A stretch of DNA of 31,249 nucleotides, from NCBI GenBank assembly GCA_043780595.1, contig JAYWCL010000061.1, positions 1-31,249 of the forward strand. Reading direction: 5' to 3'. Shown in pieces: positions 15,466 through 24,203 of the stretch (its first letter is position 1; the number at the start of each line of letters is the position of its first letter). The stretch comes from Limnoglobus sp043780595 (GTDB taxonomy: Bacteria; Planctomycetota; Planctomycetia; Gemmatales; Gemmataceae). The position numbers were made by a program, and so were the translations under genes. The notes under the pieces are model-generated. The model was given only the letters and a program-made list of their open reading frames with translations. It did no database searches and was not told the origin of the DNA.

Positions 15466-17433
15466 TCAATGCCCGCTCAACGCTTTCGCGATGGCGTCGG
15501 CGTCGTAGACGCAGCCGCCCCAGACGCCGCCACTGGCGTGTTGCAACACGGCCCAAAGTCGTGTGTCGTTGGGTAGCGCGGGGTCCGGCTGCAAGTCGGT
15601 GCGCGGTGCGCGCGTCGTCAGTTGTGCGTTGCCCCACGCGGTGCCGTGGACGCCGGTCGCGTCGCCGACGAGGTTCACGCTGCCTTCCAATGTCGTGCGG
15701 TCGATCACGATCTGAATCTGGTCGCCGTCTTGCAGTTTGCCAATCGGGCCACCTGCCAGCGCTTCGGGCGAGACGTGGCCGATGCACGCGCCGGTACTCA
15801 CGCCACTGAAGCGGGCATCGGTAAGCACAGCGACTTGCTTGCCCCACTTCAAGTGCTTTAACGCCGATGTCACTTGGTACGTCTCTTCCATGCCGCTGCC
15901 GAGCGGGCCGCGGCAACAGAGCACCAGCACATCGCCCGCCACCACCCGCTTTTCGCCTTGCCCTTTCAGTGCGGCAATTGCGGCTTTCTCGGTGGTAAAC
16001 ACCTTCGCAGGGCCGAGTTTGCGATACACGCCATCGGCATCGACGACGCTCGGATCGATCGCCGTGGACTTGATCACGCTACCGTCTGGGCAGAGGTTGC
16101 CAACTGGGAAGGTGATCGTACTCGTAAGACCACGCGACTTCGCCACCGTTGGCGACATAATCACCGTGTCGGGGTCGATGCGGTCGCGGGTTTGCAGCAG
16201 TTCCCGCAAGCGGGCACGGCGTTCGGAAGTCTCCCACCAATCGAGCACCGTGCCGAGCGTTTCGCCAGTCACGGTGAGCGCGTCGAGGTGCAACAAACCG
16301 AGTTTTCGCAGGTGAAGCATGACTTCCGGCACACCACCCGCAAGGAAAACGCGGATCGTGGGGTGTCCGATGGGGCCGTTCGGCAAGGCATCGACGAGCC
16401 GTGGAACTTGCCGGTTGATTGCGGTCCAATCGTCGATGGTGGGCCGACCCACGCCACCGTGGAAGGCGATCGCGGGGATGTGCAACAACAGGTTCGTACT
16501 GCCGCCGAACGCGGCGAATACCGCCATCGCGTTCTGCACCGCTTTGTCGGTCAAAATCTGCTTGTTCGTCAGTTTTTTTGCCGAAAGATTGACGAGCGCC
16601 TGGGCTGAACGCCTCGCCATATCGAGCCAAATGGGTTGCCCCGATGGCGCGAGTGCCGAGTGCGGCAACGACAAGCCGAGCGCCTCGCCGACGACTTGCG
16701 ACGTCGCCGCCGTGCCGAGGAATTGACACCCACCGCCAGGGCTGGCGCACGCATGGCAACCGGCTTCGGCGGCTTGCTCTAAAGTGATTTCGCCATTCGC
16801 GTAGCGTGCGCCGATCGTTTGCACTTTTCCCGTGTCTTCCTCGCCCGCTTCCCCCGCCAACATCACGCCGCCCGGCACCAACACCACGGGGTAATCGCGC
16901 TGGCTCGCGAGTGCCATCATCATCGCGGGCAGACCTTTATCGCACGTCGCCACGCCGAGAACGCCCGTTCGCGTCGGTAACGATCGCATGAGCCTTCGCA
17001 GCACCATGCTCGCATCGTTGCGGTACGGCAAACTGTCGAACATGCCGGTGGTGCCTTGCGTTCTCCCGTCGCACGGGTCGGTCACCGCCCCCGCAAACGG
17101 GATCGTTCGCAGCCGTTGAAATTCCTCGGCGGCGGCTTTCACCAACAGCCCGACTTCCCAGTGCCCGCTGTGGAACCCGAGCGCAATCGGGGAACCATCT
17201 TCCGCCCGCATCCCGCCGTGCGTGCTGAGAATCAAGAACTCTTTACGCCCGAGCAGGTGGGGTTGCAGCCCCATCCCTACGTTTTGCGTCCAGCCAAACA
17301 GATCCCCCGACGGCGCATGACGCAACAGATCGTCGGTCAACGGCAACTGGCCGACCGGCCCCTTCACGGTGGAAACGAGGTCGTAAACGGCATCGTCGCG
17401 AGTCTCGACGAGGTCGGCAAATGGCGTCGGCAT
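15466..17433 (-). CDS. yjhG: YjhG/YagF-family dehydratase (IlvD/Edd superfamily), probable D-xylonate dehydratase
   Basis: 655 aa, the same length as E. coli YjhG. Stretches agree closely with that family as I know it: DPCDGRTQGTTGMFDSLPYR (119-138), VATCDKGLPAMMMALASQ (161-178), CHACASPGGGCQFLGTA (226-242), AFGGSTNLLLHIPAIA, TITFPVGN and LTDARFSGVSTGACIGHVSP. C121, C164 and the CHAC/GGGC cysteines are candidates for the Fe-S cluster of this superfamily. E. coli YjhG/YagF dehydrate D-xylonate to 2-keto-3-deoxy-D-xylonate. Substrate here is inferred from subfamily; other aldonates are possible. No xylose dehydrogenase, aldolase or transporter lies beside it. It leads a two-gene minus-strand unit with the cyclase, 26 bp apart, an unusual partner. 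Confidence 0.9.
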   Translation of the reverse strand: MPTPFADLVETRDDAVYDLVSTVKGPVGQLPLTDDLLRHAPSGDLFGWTQNVGMGLQPHLLGRKEFLILSTHGGMRAEDGSPIALGFHSGHWEVGLLVKAAAEEFQRLRTIPFAGAVTDPCDGRTQGTTGMFDSLPYRNDASMVLRRLMRSLPTRTGVLGVATCDKGLPAMMMALASQRDYPVVLVPGGVMLAGEAGEEDTGKVQTIGARYANGEITLEQAAEAGCHACASPGGGCQFLGTAATSQVVGEALGLSLPHSALAPSGQPIWLDMARRSAQALVNLSAKKLTNKQILTDKAVQNAMAVFAAFGGSTNLLLHIPAIAFHGGVGRPTIDDWTAINRQVPRLVDALPNGPIGHPTIRVFLAGGVPEVMLHLRKLGLLHLDALTVTGETLGTVLDWWETSERRARLRELLQTRDRIDPDTVIMSPTVAKSRGLTSTITFPVGNLCPDGSVIKSTAIDPSVVDADGVYRKLGPAKVFTTEKAAIAALKGQGEKRVVAGDVLVLCCRGPLGSGMEETYQVTSALKHLKWGKQVAVLTDARFSGVSTGACIGHVSPEALAGGPIGKLQDGDQIQIVIDRTTLEGSVNLVGDATGVHGTAWGNAQLTTRAPRTDLQPDPALPNDTRLWAVLQHASGGVWGGCVYDADAIAKALSGH

Positions 17434-17498
17434 GGCAGTATCTCAGTGTGGAAAGGTCGTCGAAGGTGTCGCCTTCATAAGTACAGTCGTAATTTAAC

Positions 17499-19247
17499 TT
17501 ATTGTTTCATCGCTTCCGCCCACTTCCGTCGCACGCGATCTCGAATCGCAGCCCATTCGATGGGCGTGCGTTTTTCGTCCACCTCGATTGGTATGTCGAG
17601 GAGGGCCGCCAACTGCGTGGCAACATAGTTCCGCAATTCGATTTTCCTGTAATGGAATCCCGCGCATGGCCCATCATACTTCTCATTCGATTTGCGATCG
17701 CGAACTGTATCGTCATCGAGAAACTGTGCGAGTAACTTCATTCGGGAAGATAGGTGTCGTTTGTCTTCGCGATTGCAAAGACAATCCATCATCTCCATTT
17801 TGAGACCGAGTGATGATCTGTGGACGACTTTCTCCAATACCGGCCAAATGCGGGGATCATCGGTTTCGAGAGCGAGACGTGCGATATGCGCACCATCATC
17901 CAGCCAATATTTGCCGGATACATCCTTGGGAAGTGTTTCGAGTGTTTCGATCAAGATATTGGTGAACTGTTTCGGATCCAATTTGGCTAAAAAACGCAAC
18001 CCTGGCAGGCGATGTCTAAAGTCCGCGTGGTGGGAAGCAATTAAGAATAACTCAATTTTGTTCTTGTCGGATTGTTTCGATTGGGCGAGTGCTTCAGCGA
18101 GGTCCCAACTATAGACATCCGATCGCTTTTCGAGAACCGTACGATACAGGGACGGAATATGTTGCGGGTACTTGAAGTTGAGGACAGCCAAGCGAAGTGA
18201 GGGAATGTAATCGCGTTTATCTTCGGGCTTAGAAGGTAACATATTTTCTAACAGATACGATTCTTCGCCTCGTTTCTTCGCCGTTTCCCACCACTTCAGG
18301 GCATCCGACTTTTGGACGATGTCTTCCGTCCCTTTTGTAAGTTCTCGATTCGCTAACTTTTGTATCAGATCGCCCGCGATGTCTTGCACGCGCAGATTCC
18401 GAGTTGGAATATTGTTAACGCCTTGCAGCGTTGACCGCGTGAGTCGCTCATCGTCGAGAGATTCGATCAAAATCGGGACGGCGTCGAATCCGAGTTTTGC
18501 GATTTTCCAGAACTGTTCCGATTGAGTACATCCTCCGAAACCGCGCGTTGTCGAATCGTCGACGAGTGCGTCGACCAGCGATTCGATGCTCCCGCGTTTG
18601 GCTTTGCTCGGAACGAGCGACAATTCCAACGATTTTATCAGCGAACGGTGAAATTCCGTGTCGAGTGTTTTGTCGATGGCCATAAGCGCATTGAGACGTT
18701 TCGCAACCGGCGCGCGATCGATCTTTGGCTCGGTTACTTGCCCGATCCAATACGACCATGCGATCGTATTCAGTTGGGGCTTCTCCTCAACGTCCTGTTG
18801 ACTGCGTGCGTACAAAAAGCGTGCAAGATCATCCCAACCGCGACTATGGCATTGAATCGCATGGATGAGGTCGGTGTCTTCGTCATACCTTAATCCTTTT
18901 AATGAATCGACGACCGGCTTAATTTCTTGACACTCGTAGCCACCTATAAGAATGGTGCCGAGTAGTAAAATCTGCTTTTTGCCTTCGGTTGCAGATTGGA
19001 GTTCAAAGCCGATTGCAAAATGGTTTCCCAGTCGATTGTTGTCTTTGTCGACACTCGACCACCCCGTGTTGTATTTAACGAGTTTCGCGGTTTTCGTTGG
19101 CAGCGGCAGCCCGTGTGCTTGGTATTCTTTTAACAAATCGTCCAGGTTGATCGGATCGGCCCCACAACACACATTTGCTGCGAGGGCGATCGCCGCCAGC
19201 AATCCAGTTCCAAATCGAAGCGATCGCAAGATACGCGAATGAAACAT
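17499..19247 (-). CDS. secreted hypothetical protein, HEAT-like helical repeats (582 aa)
   Basis: The N-terminus has a signal peptide (about 1-30: basic start, LRFGTGLLAAIALAANVCCG, cleavage near CCGA; a lipobox-like LAANVCC arrangement could alternatively give a lipoprotein). The rest is soluble and largely helical. From about residue 230 on there are repeated helix pairs of HEAT-repeat flavour (AVPILIESLDDERL, YIPSLRLAVLNFKYPQHIPS, DDPRIWPVLEKVV). I recognise no enzyme motif. Lys/Asp-rich composition and somewhat lower GC than its neighbours are visible. It lies 65 bp upstream of the dehydratase start on the same strand, so read-through is possible, but function gives no link. The start at 19247 is in a 382-bp divergent gap that holds a long palindrome. 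Confidence 0.75.
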   Translation of the reverse strand: MFHSRILRSLRFGTGLLAAIALAANVCCGADPINLDDLLKEYQAHGLPLPTKTAKLVKYNTGWSSVDKDNNRLGNHFAIGFELQSATEGKKQILLLGTILIGGYECQEIKPVVDSLKGLRYDEDTDLIHAIQCHSRGWDDLARFLYARSQQDVEEKPQLNTIAWSYWIGQVTEPKIDRAPVAKRLNALMAIDKTLDTEFHRSLIKSLELSLVPSKAKRGSIESLVDALVDDSTTRGFGGCTQSEQFWKIAKLGFDAVPILIESLDDERLTRSTLQGVNNIPTRNLRVQDIAGDLIQKLANRELTKGTEDIVQKSDALKWWETAKKRGEESYLLENMLPSKPEDKRDYIPSLRLAVLNFKYPQHIPSLYRTVLEKRSDVYSWDLAEALAQSKQSDKNKIELFLIASHHADFRHRLPGLRFLAKLDPKQFTNILIETLETLPKDVSGKYWLDDGAHIARLALETDDPRIWPVLEKVVHRSSLGLKMEMMDCLCNREDKRHLSSRMKLLAQFLDDDTVRDRKSNEKYDGPCAGFHYRKIELRNYVATQLAALLDIPIEVDEKRTPIEWAAIRDRVRRKWAEAMKQ

Positions 19248-19304
19248 GGCTGTATTCCCAGTAAAACTCGTATTTCAAGGCACACGGACGCGACGCATGT
19301 TGTT

Positions 19305-19369
19305 CTTTCCTCGCTTGCGCGTCGGGCTAACAAATCGCATCTCGTTAGCCGACGCGCAAGCGAGGAAAG
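19305..19369. repeat. long palindrome (26-bp stem) in a divergent intergenic gap
   Basis: The left arm, 19305-19331, begins CTTTCCTCGCTTGCGCGTCG; the right arm, 19344-19369, begins GTTAGCCGACGCGCAAGCGA. They pair over 26 bp with a single bulged G in the left arm and a 12-nt loop. Both flanking genes start away from it (19247 on minus, 19630 on plus), so it cannot terminate either of them. It looks like a dispersed REP-like element. The remainder of the 382-bp gap shows no other clear structure. Confidence 0.75.
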
Positions 19370-19629
19370 AGCCGAGTCGTGTGTTATCGATTTTAACAAA
19401 CTGCCCGTGCTGTTGTCTCGCATAAAACCCACCTGCTGCTCTCGTTTTATGGGAAAACGGCGTGCAAAAAAATTTCAGATAGCGGTATCGCCAATCCGAC
19501 GGCGAAACCGTGCGATCAAACCCTTTCGCGGTTCCGTACGTCTGAATTCATGATCGGCGGATCGTCTGGCCGATTAGAATAGGTGACGTTCGTAACGATC
19601 GTTCGCGATTTGACGCCAAAGGGGCTACT

Positions 19630-22002
19630 GTGAAACAAAACCTCTCCACCGTGCGGTTAGCATTGGTTTCGCTCGAAGACCGACAGACTCCCGCGACATT
19701 TGTGGTGAGCACGATCCTCGATAGCGGCGTCGATGCCGCACCGACGGCGGGTTCGCTGCGTGCGGCGATCCTGAACTCGAACACGACGCCGGGTGCGGAC
19801 ACGATCCAATTCAATATCATCGGCGGCGGCGTGCAACCGCTGGCGATCCTCGTTCCGCTGCCTTCGCTATCGGATACGGTCACGATCGACGGGACGACGC
19901 AACCCGGATTCGCGGGTACGCCGGTGATCCGTCTCGTCGGTGGCGGGGCCGGCGCGACCGCGAACGGTCTGACGTTGAAGGAACACTCGGGCAGCACGAT
20001 TCGCGGGCTGACGATCGGCGGTTTCGCGGGGGCAGGGATTCGCATCAGCGGTGGCGGTTCGCATACGATCGTCGGGAATTTCCTCGGCGTCAGTCAGAAC
20101 GGCACCGCGGCGGAGCCGAACTCGGTCGGCGTGCTGATTACCAGCAAATCGAGTTTGAATCTCATCGGCGGCGGAAATCCGAACGACCTCAATGTGATTA
20201 GCGGTAATTCGTTCGACGGCGTCCGCGTCGAGGCACTGGCCAGTGGCAACGTCATCGTCGGCAACTTCATCGGCACCGCTCAGAACGGCGTGAATCCGCT
20301 CGGAAACGTGCGGTTCGGCGTATCGGTCGAATCGGGAGCGATCAACACGCGGGTCGGCGGGCTGGGCGCAGGAACGGGCAACGTGATTGCCGCGAACGGT
20401 GCGAGTGGTGTGCGAATCACCGATGCGGCCACTTCGGGCACGAACGTGCTCGGGAACCGTATCGGCCAGGATTTCGGCGGGTTCAATTTACCTAACGGCG
20501 GCGATGGCGTCCGCGTTGAGAACGCCGCCGGTACGGCTCCCGCCGGTGGCCTGTTACCACCCGATACCAACACCCTCATCCGCACGAATGTGATCTTCGC
20601 CAACAAGGGGAACGGCATCAGTGTGCTCGACACGTCGCGATTCGTGCGGATCGACGACAATAGCATCGGCCTGAACGATGGCCTTGGAATCCGGGTCGAT
20701 CCGAGCGCTAGCGATGGCCTGACACCGCCGGTTCTCACCAGTTCCGTGACGCAATCGGGTGGCGGCCAGAAAGTCTCGGGTAGCCTCGCGGGCAGACCGA
20801 ATACGCTCTACGACGTTCGTTTTTTCGCAAATGGTGTCGCCGATCCGAGTGGCTTCGGCGAAGGCGCAAACGTTGCGGGAAGTACCACCGCGACGACCGA
20901 CGCAAGTGGGGCCGCGACGTTTTCGTTCGTCATTCCCTCGACGACGAGCGGTTCGGTTTACTCGGCCACGGCGACGGCGAATCTCTCCGGCGATACCTCC
21001 GCATTCTCGAATATCGTGTCCCGACAGCAAGGGGCACTGACGGCCCGCGTCGTCGTCGTCGGCGTAGGTAGCGGCACACCCTTCGCGAACCTTTACGATT
21101 CCGATGGCACGCCCGCTGCGACGCTCAACTCGACGTTCGCAGCGAATGCCACCGGTGGCGTCCGCGTCGCCAGTGGCGATTTCAACAGCGATGGCATCCC
21201 CGATATCGTGATCGGCACCGGGCCGGGTGTCGCCACGCGGGTTCGCATTATCGACCCGACGACGCAAAAGGAACTGTTCAGCGTGCAGCCATTCGAGGCC
21301 GCGTTCACCGGTGGCGTGTATGTCGCAGTCGGCGATGTCACTGGCGATGGCAAACCCGATTTGATCATCACGCCCGATGAAGGCGGCGGGCCGCGGGTGC
21401 GGGTGTTTAACGGGGAGCGGTTCGGCGTCGTCGATGACTTCTTTGGGATCGACGACACGAACTTCCGGGGCGGGGCACGCGCTGCCGTCGGCGATGTCAA
21501 CGGCGATGGCGTCGGCGATGTGATCGTGGCGGCCGGATTCGGCGGCGGGCCACGCATCGCGGTGTATAGCGGTAAGTCGATCGGCACATCGAATCGCGTC
21601 AAGTTGTTCAACGACTTCTTCGCGTTCGAGCAAACCTTGCGGAATGGCACGTACGTTGCGGCCGCCGATGTCAACGGTGACGGCAAAGCCGACCTCGTCG
21701 TAGGGGGTGGCCCCGGTGGTGGCCCGCGCGTGTTGGTGTTGTCCGGTACCGATCTGGTGAACTCGAATTCGCAAGTCGCAATCGCGAACTTCTTCGCGGG
21801 TAACGACACGAACCGAGGCGGCGTGCGAGTCGCGGCCCGCAACCTCGATGGCGACGGTAAAGCCGAGGTCATTACGGGTGACGGACCTGGCGGCGAAGGC
21901 AAAGTGCGAATTTATTCGGGTTCGTCGCTGAGTGCTGGCACGCCAATTGCTGGTACGACTATCACGGACGCATCGGTGATCGGCGGCGTGTTCGTCGGAT
22001 AA
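19630..22002 (+). CDS. extracellular protein: CSLREA-like/beta-helix N-part with FG-GAP/VCBS-like C-terminus
   Basis: 790 aa from a GTG at 19630 behind AAAGGGG. The leader LALVSLEDRQTPATFVV carries the same SLEDR-x-TPA export-type motif as the gene at 5160. Residues 41-61 (SLRAAILNSN...ADTIQF) resemble the CSLREA domain. About 85-355 is a right-handed parallel beta-helix-like region with repeated G-N-x-I-x-G-N and (V/I)-x-GN-F-(I/L)-G motifs. A small Ig-like domain follows (about 365-465). The C-terminus (473-790) has FG-GAP/VCBS-like repeats with calcium-type loops (DFNSDGIPD, DVTGDGKPD, DVNGDGVGD, DVNGDGKAD, NLDGDGKAE). This module is closely similar to the end of the 1400-aa protein (34 of 40 residues identical from FGIDD on) and both terminate GGVFVG. 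Role by inference: cell-surface adhesion or matrix. Confidence 0.87.
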   Translation: MKQNLSTVRLALVSLEDRQTPATFVVSTILDSGVDAAPTAGSLRAAILNSNTTPGADTIQFNIIGGGVQPLAILVPLPSLSDTVTIDGTTQPGFAGTPVIRLVGGGAGATANGLTLKEHSGSTIRGLTIGGFAGAGIRISGGGSHTIVGNFLGVSQNGTAAEPNSVGVLITSKSSLNLIGGGNPNDLNVISGNSFDGVRVEALASGNVIVGNFIGTAQNGVNPLGNVRFGVSVESGAINTRVGGLGAGTGNVIAANGASGVRITDAATSGTNVLGNRIGQDFGGFNLPNGGDGVRVENAAGTAPAGGLLPPDTNTLIRTNVIFANKGNGISVLDTSRFVRIDDNSIGLNDGLGIRVDPSASDGLTPPVLTSSVTQSGGGQKVSGSLAGRPNTLYDVRFFANGVADPSGFGEGANVAGSTTATTDASGAATFSFVIPSTTSGSVYSATATANLSGDTSAFSNIVSRQQGALTARVVVVGVGSGTPFANLYDSDGTPAATLNSTFAANATGGVRVASGDFNSDGIPDIVIGTGPGVATRVRIIDPTTQKELFSVQPFEAAFTGGVYVAVGDVTGDGKPDLIITPDEGGGPRVRVFNGERFGVVDDFFGIDDTNFRGGARAAVGDVNGDGVGDVIVAAGFGGGPRIAVYSGKSIGTSNRVKLFNDFFAFEQTLRNGTYVAAADVNGDGKADLVVGGGPGGGPRVLVLSGTDLVNSNSQVAIANFFAGNDTNRGGVRVAARNLDGDGKAEVITGDGPGGEGKVRIYSGSSLSAGTPIAGTTITDASVIGGVFVG

Positions 22003-22031
22003 TCCACGCTGGCCCACGGGACGACATCGCG

Positions 22032-22889
22032 ATGATGACACATTTGAAGAGCTTCGGCTCGGTACTTCGCGAAGCCGTTCGTGGGTTCATCCGACATAAA
22101 GACAGTCGCATGGGCGCGGCGCTCGCGTTCTACACGTTGCTATCGCTGTCGCCGCTGCTGCTGATCGTCCTCTCCATCATCGGCCCTATCTTTGGAACCG
22201 ATGCCGCGCGGGGTGCGATCGGTCGGCAAATCGAACAACTCGTCGGCCATGAAGGTGCTCGCGCAGTCGAGGCGATCGTCTCGAATGCGAATCACCCCAC
22301 GCGCGGCATCATATCCACCGTAGTCGGCATACTCGTTTTGCTCTTCGGCGCGTCGGGCGTGATCGTCGAACTCAAAGAGGCACTCAACGACATCTGGGAA
22401 ACGCCGCCGGCACCACCGGAGCCGGTCTTCGGGCTGCGCTCGCTCGCCATCGATCGCCTGCTGGCATTCTCGCTGATCTGCGCGATCGCGTTCCTGCTGC
22501 TCGTTTCGCTGTTCATCAGCGCGTTCCTGACGACCATCGGCGATCTCGTCGTGGGCGAGCGTTACGATCAAGCCGCGTGGGCGAACCTGCTCAACATCGG
22601 CCTTTCGTTCTTACTCACGACTAGCTTATTCGCGTTGATCTTTCGCCGAATGCCCGCCCAGCGAACGCCGTGGCGGTTCGCAATTCTCGGCGCGTTCATC
22701 ACGTCGCTGTTATTCCTGTTGGGCAAATCGCTGATCGGCCTGTACATGGGCCGCGCCGCCGTCGGTTCCGCGTTCGGTGCCGCCGGCTCGCTCGTGGTAT
22801 TGCTCGTCTGGGTCTATTATTCGACGCAGATTCTGCTCTTCGGTGCCGAAGTGACGCGCGTTTTCGACTTGCGTAGCCGAACGAAGTAA
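22032..22889 (+). CDS. YihY/BrkB-family integral membrane protein
   Basis: 285 aa, about the usual family length, with six membrane helices: about 28-50, 96-120, 140-168, 180-200, 215-235 and 250-275. Family hallmarks include the N-terminal MGAALAFYTLLSLSPLLLIV (a conserved A-x-AFY-x-(L/F)-x-S-x-x-P run), a mid-protein NDIWETPP, and C-terminal GAAGSLVVLLVWVYYSTQIL followed by LFGAEVTRVF. The family was once misnamed RNase BN; its real function is not established, and roles in transport or virulence have been suggested. It starts 29 bp after the surface-protein stop on the same strand, so it may share its transcript. Two adjacent ATGs (22032 and 22035) are possible starts. Confidence 0.9.
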   Translation: MMTHLKSFGSVLREAVRGFIRHKDSRMGAALAFYTLLSLSPLLLIVLSIIGPIFGTDAARGAIGRQIEQLVGHEGARAVEAIVSNANHPTRGIISTVVGILVLLFGASGVIVELKEALNDIWETPPAPPEPVFGLRSLAIDRLLAFSLICAIAFLLLVSLFISAFLTTIGDLVVGERYDQAAWANLLNIGLSFLLTTSLFALIFRRMPAQRTPWRFAILGAFITSLLFLLGKSLIGLYMGRAAVGSAFGAAGSLVVLLVWVYYSTQILLFGAEVTRVFDLRSRTK

Positions 22890-23001
22890 GGTCGCGAAGT
22901 GCGTCACCACGCGCTCCGCTCCGCAAAGCCTCTGCGTCGCGGCTAATTCTGGAACGCGATTGGGTTCCACAAAAGGCGTGTCTTTCGTCTGGGTGAACCA
23001 A

Positions 23002-23382
23002 TTACTTTTTGTCGCGCAGACCCTTCTTGATGCCCTTGATCGTCCCGCCGGCCACACCCTCGGCTGCTTTCGCGGCCTCTTCGGTGAACGAACTCTCACC
23101 GTGACGCTTACTGCGGGTGACCACGATATCGTCTGTGTTCTTGGGCCGACCGTCCGGGCCGACCGAGCGGACCTCGAGGACGTAGCTGAGTGTGGTCTTG
23201 TCGATGGTGCTCGACAGTTGTCGCCCGTAGGCGTCAGCGGCGGTAGTGGTGAACTCCTTGCCGCCGTCCCACCGATCGGCCTCGGTGTTTAGGACGGACA
23301 GAGTCTGCTCCCGTAGCTCACTGGTGCTAGGGCCGCAACCGGTGATGGCGAAGGTAACCAGCACAACGAATGACCGCCACAT
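23002..23382 (-). CDS. small lipoprotein of unknown function
   Basis: 126 aa from the ATG at 23382, chosen because it gives a typical lipoprotein signal (MWRSFVVLVTFAITGC, lipobox I-T-G-C with C16) and has GAGGG about 8 bp upstream; the frame also stays open to 23457. The mature part is short and charged, with a middle VRSVGPDGRPKNTDDIVVTR. A GPDG-(K/R)-x-x-(T/N)-x-DDI pattern like this recurs in many planctomycete exported proteins and may be a calcium-binding-type turn. The C-terminus is Gly/Lys-rich (GGTIKGIKKGLRDKK). No enzyme motif is visible. It is separated by 124 bp from the next minus-strand gene upstream. Confidence 0.7.
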   Translation of the reverse strand: MWRSFVVLVTFAITGCGPSTSELREQTLSVLNTEADRWDGGKEFTTTAADAYGRQLSSTIDKTTLSYVLEVRSVGPDGRPKNTDDIVVTRSKRHGESSFTEEAAKAAEGVAGGTIKGIKKGLRDKK

Positions 23383-23506
23383 TGGTGAAGCCCTCAGCCG
23401 CTTAGAGACTTGCGATGAACCAGCCATTATTCTGGCGATTGGCTGCGGTAAATACAACTTCCGCTTCTTGCTATTCCGACTTATCTGCGACGGGTGGCTA
23501 TCGCCG

Positions 23507-24199
23507 TCAGTTGTTTCTCGGCGGATGCTGGGATAGATACTCCGCGTAATCGCGGTACTGTTCCCGATTCATGAGATAATCCCGGTATGCCCGGAAATGA
23601 AAGCGACAACACTGAATTAGTTCTGCATAGCGCGCATCCAACTCTTCCTGCGCGACGAGTCGATAAAACTCGTCCAACTCCTCATCGAGTTCCTGACACT
23701 CTTCTATCGTGGCACCATCCATGCCGTACAGGACTCCGGAGGGCAATTCGTGCAGCGAATAGCACAAGCGATCCGCGATCTTGTCGATCAGGCGGAGCCG
23801 CGACCGGCGGTCGTTGGGATCGTGCCGAATTGCGGCCGACAGAAGCCCGACTTCCGTCATTTCATCCGGTTGAAGCGACTCGCGGCATTTTGGATATCGC
23901 CACAAGTTTTCGGAGAGGCCGGCCAACCATCGCGCGCTTCCAGGCAGGCACAATCGATAGCCAGCCAGCAAGGCAGGAAATACGGCCCGCTCGAACAAGG
24001 GCCGCCGAATGACCAAATTACCACCGTGATCGACGACTTGCTCGGCAATCGATCTCGCCCACGGAAACCAATCCGAAGGAGGGGAAGTTGCAAGAGCATC
24101 GAGAAATGCATCGAGGGCCCGCAATTTCTCGGCACGCGGGGCGCGACTCTCCGCTGCTATGTAGGCGTCCCACAACTGGCGTTGAGCGTCGGTGAACAT
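23507..24199 (-). CDS. hypothetical soluble protein (230 aa)
   Basis: I do not recognise the family. The protein is mainly helical and charged, with no signal peptide or membrane segment. Around residues 163-190 an acidic helix (TIEECQELDEELDEFYRLVA) is followed by a Tyr/Arg-rich C-terminus (FRAYRDYLMNREQYRDYAEY) which may be coiled or amphipathic. The ATG at 24199 lies only 4 bp after the stop of the UDP-sugar dehydrogenase, so the two are almost certainly one transcript, though this says little about its role. Confidence 0.65.
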   Translation of the reverse strand: MFTDAQRQLWDAYIAAESRAPRAEKLRALDAFLDALATSPPSDWFPWARSIAEQVVDHGGNLVIRRPLFERAVFPALLAGYRLCLPGSARWLAGLSENLWRYPKCRESLQPDEMTEVGLLSAAIRHDPNDRRSRLRLIDKIADRLCYSLHELPSGVLYGMDGATIEECQELDEELDEFYRLVAQEELDARYAELIQCCRFHFRAYRDYLMNREQYRDYAEYLSQHPPRNN

Positions 24200-24203
24200 T
24201 TCA

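Noticed and set aside
13733..15916. 727-aa form of the cyclase
   Set aside because: The first 159 codons lie inside the dehydratase gene and are low-complexity Arg-rich; the GTG at 15439 has a good ribosome site.
20554..22041. 495-codon open frame antisense to the second surface protein
   Set aside because: Arg/His/Asp-rich shadow of GC-rich repeats; no domain, and the sense strand has clear FG-GAP-like repeats. The same applies to the antisense frames at 6078-7004 and 8658-9488.
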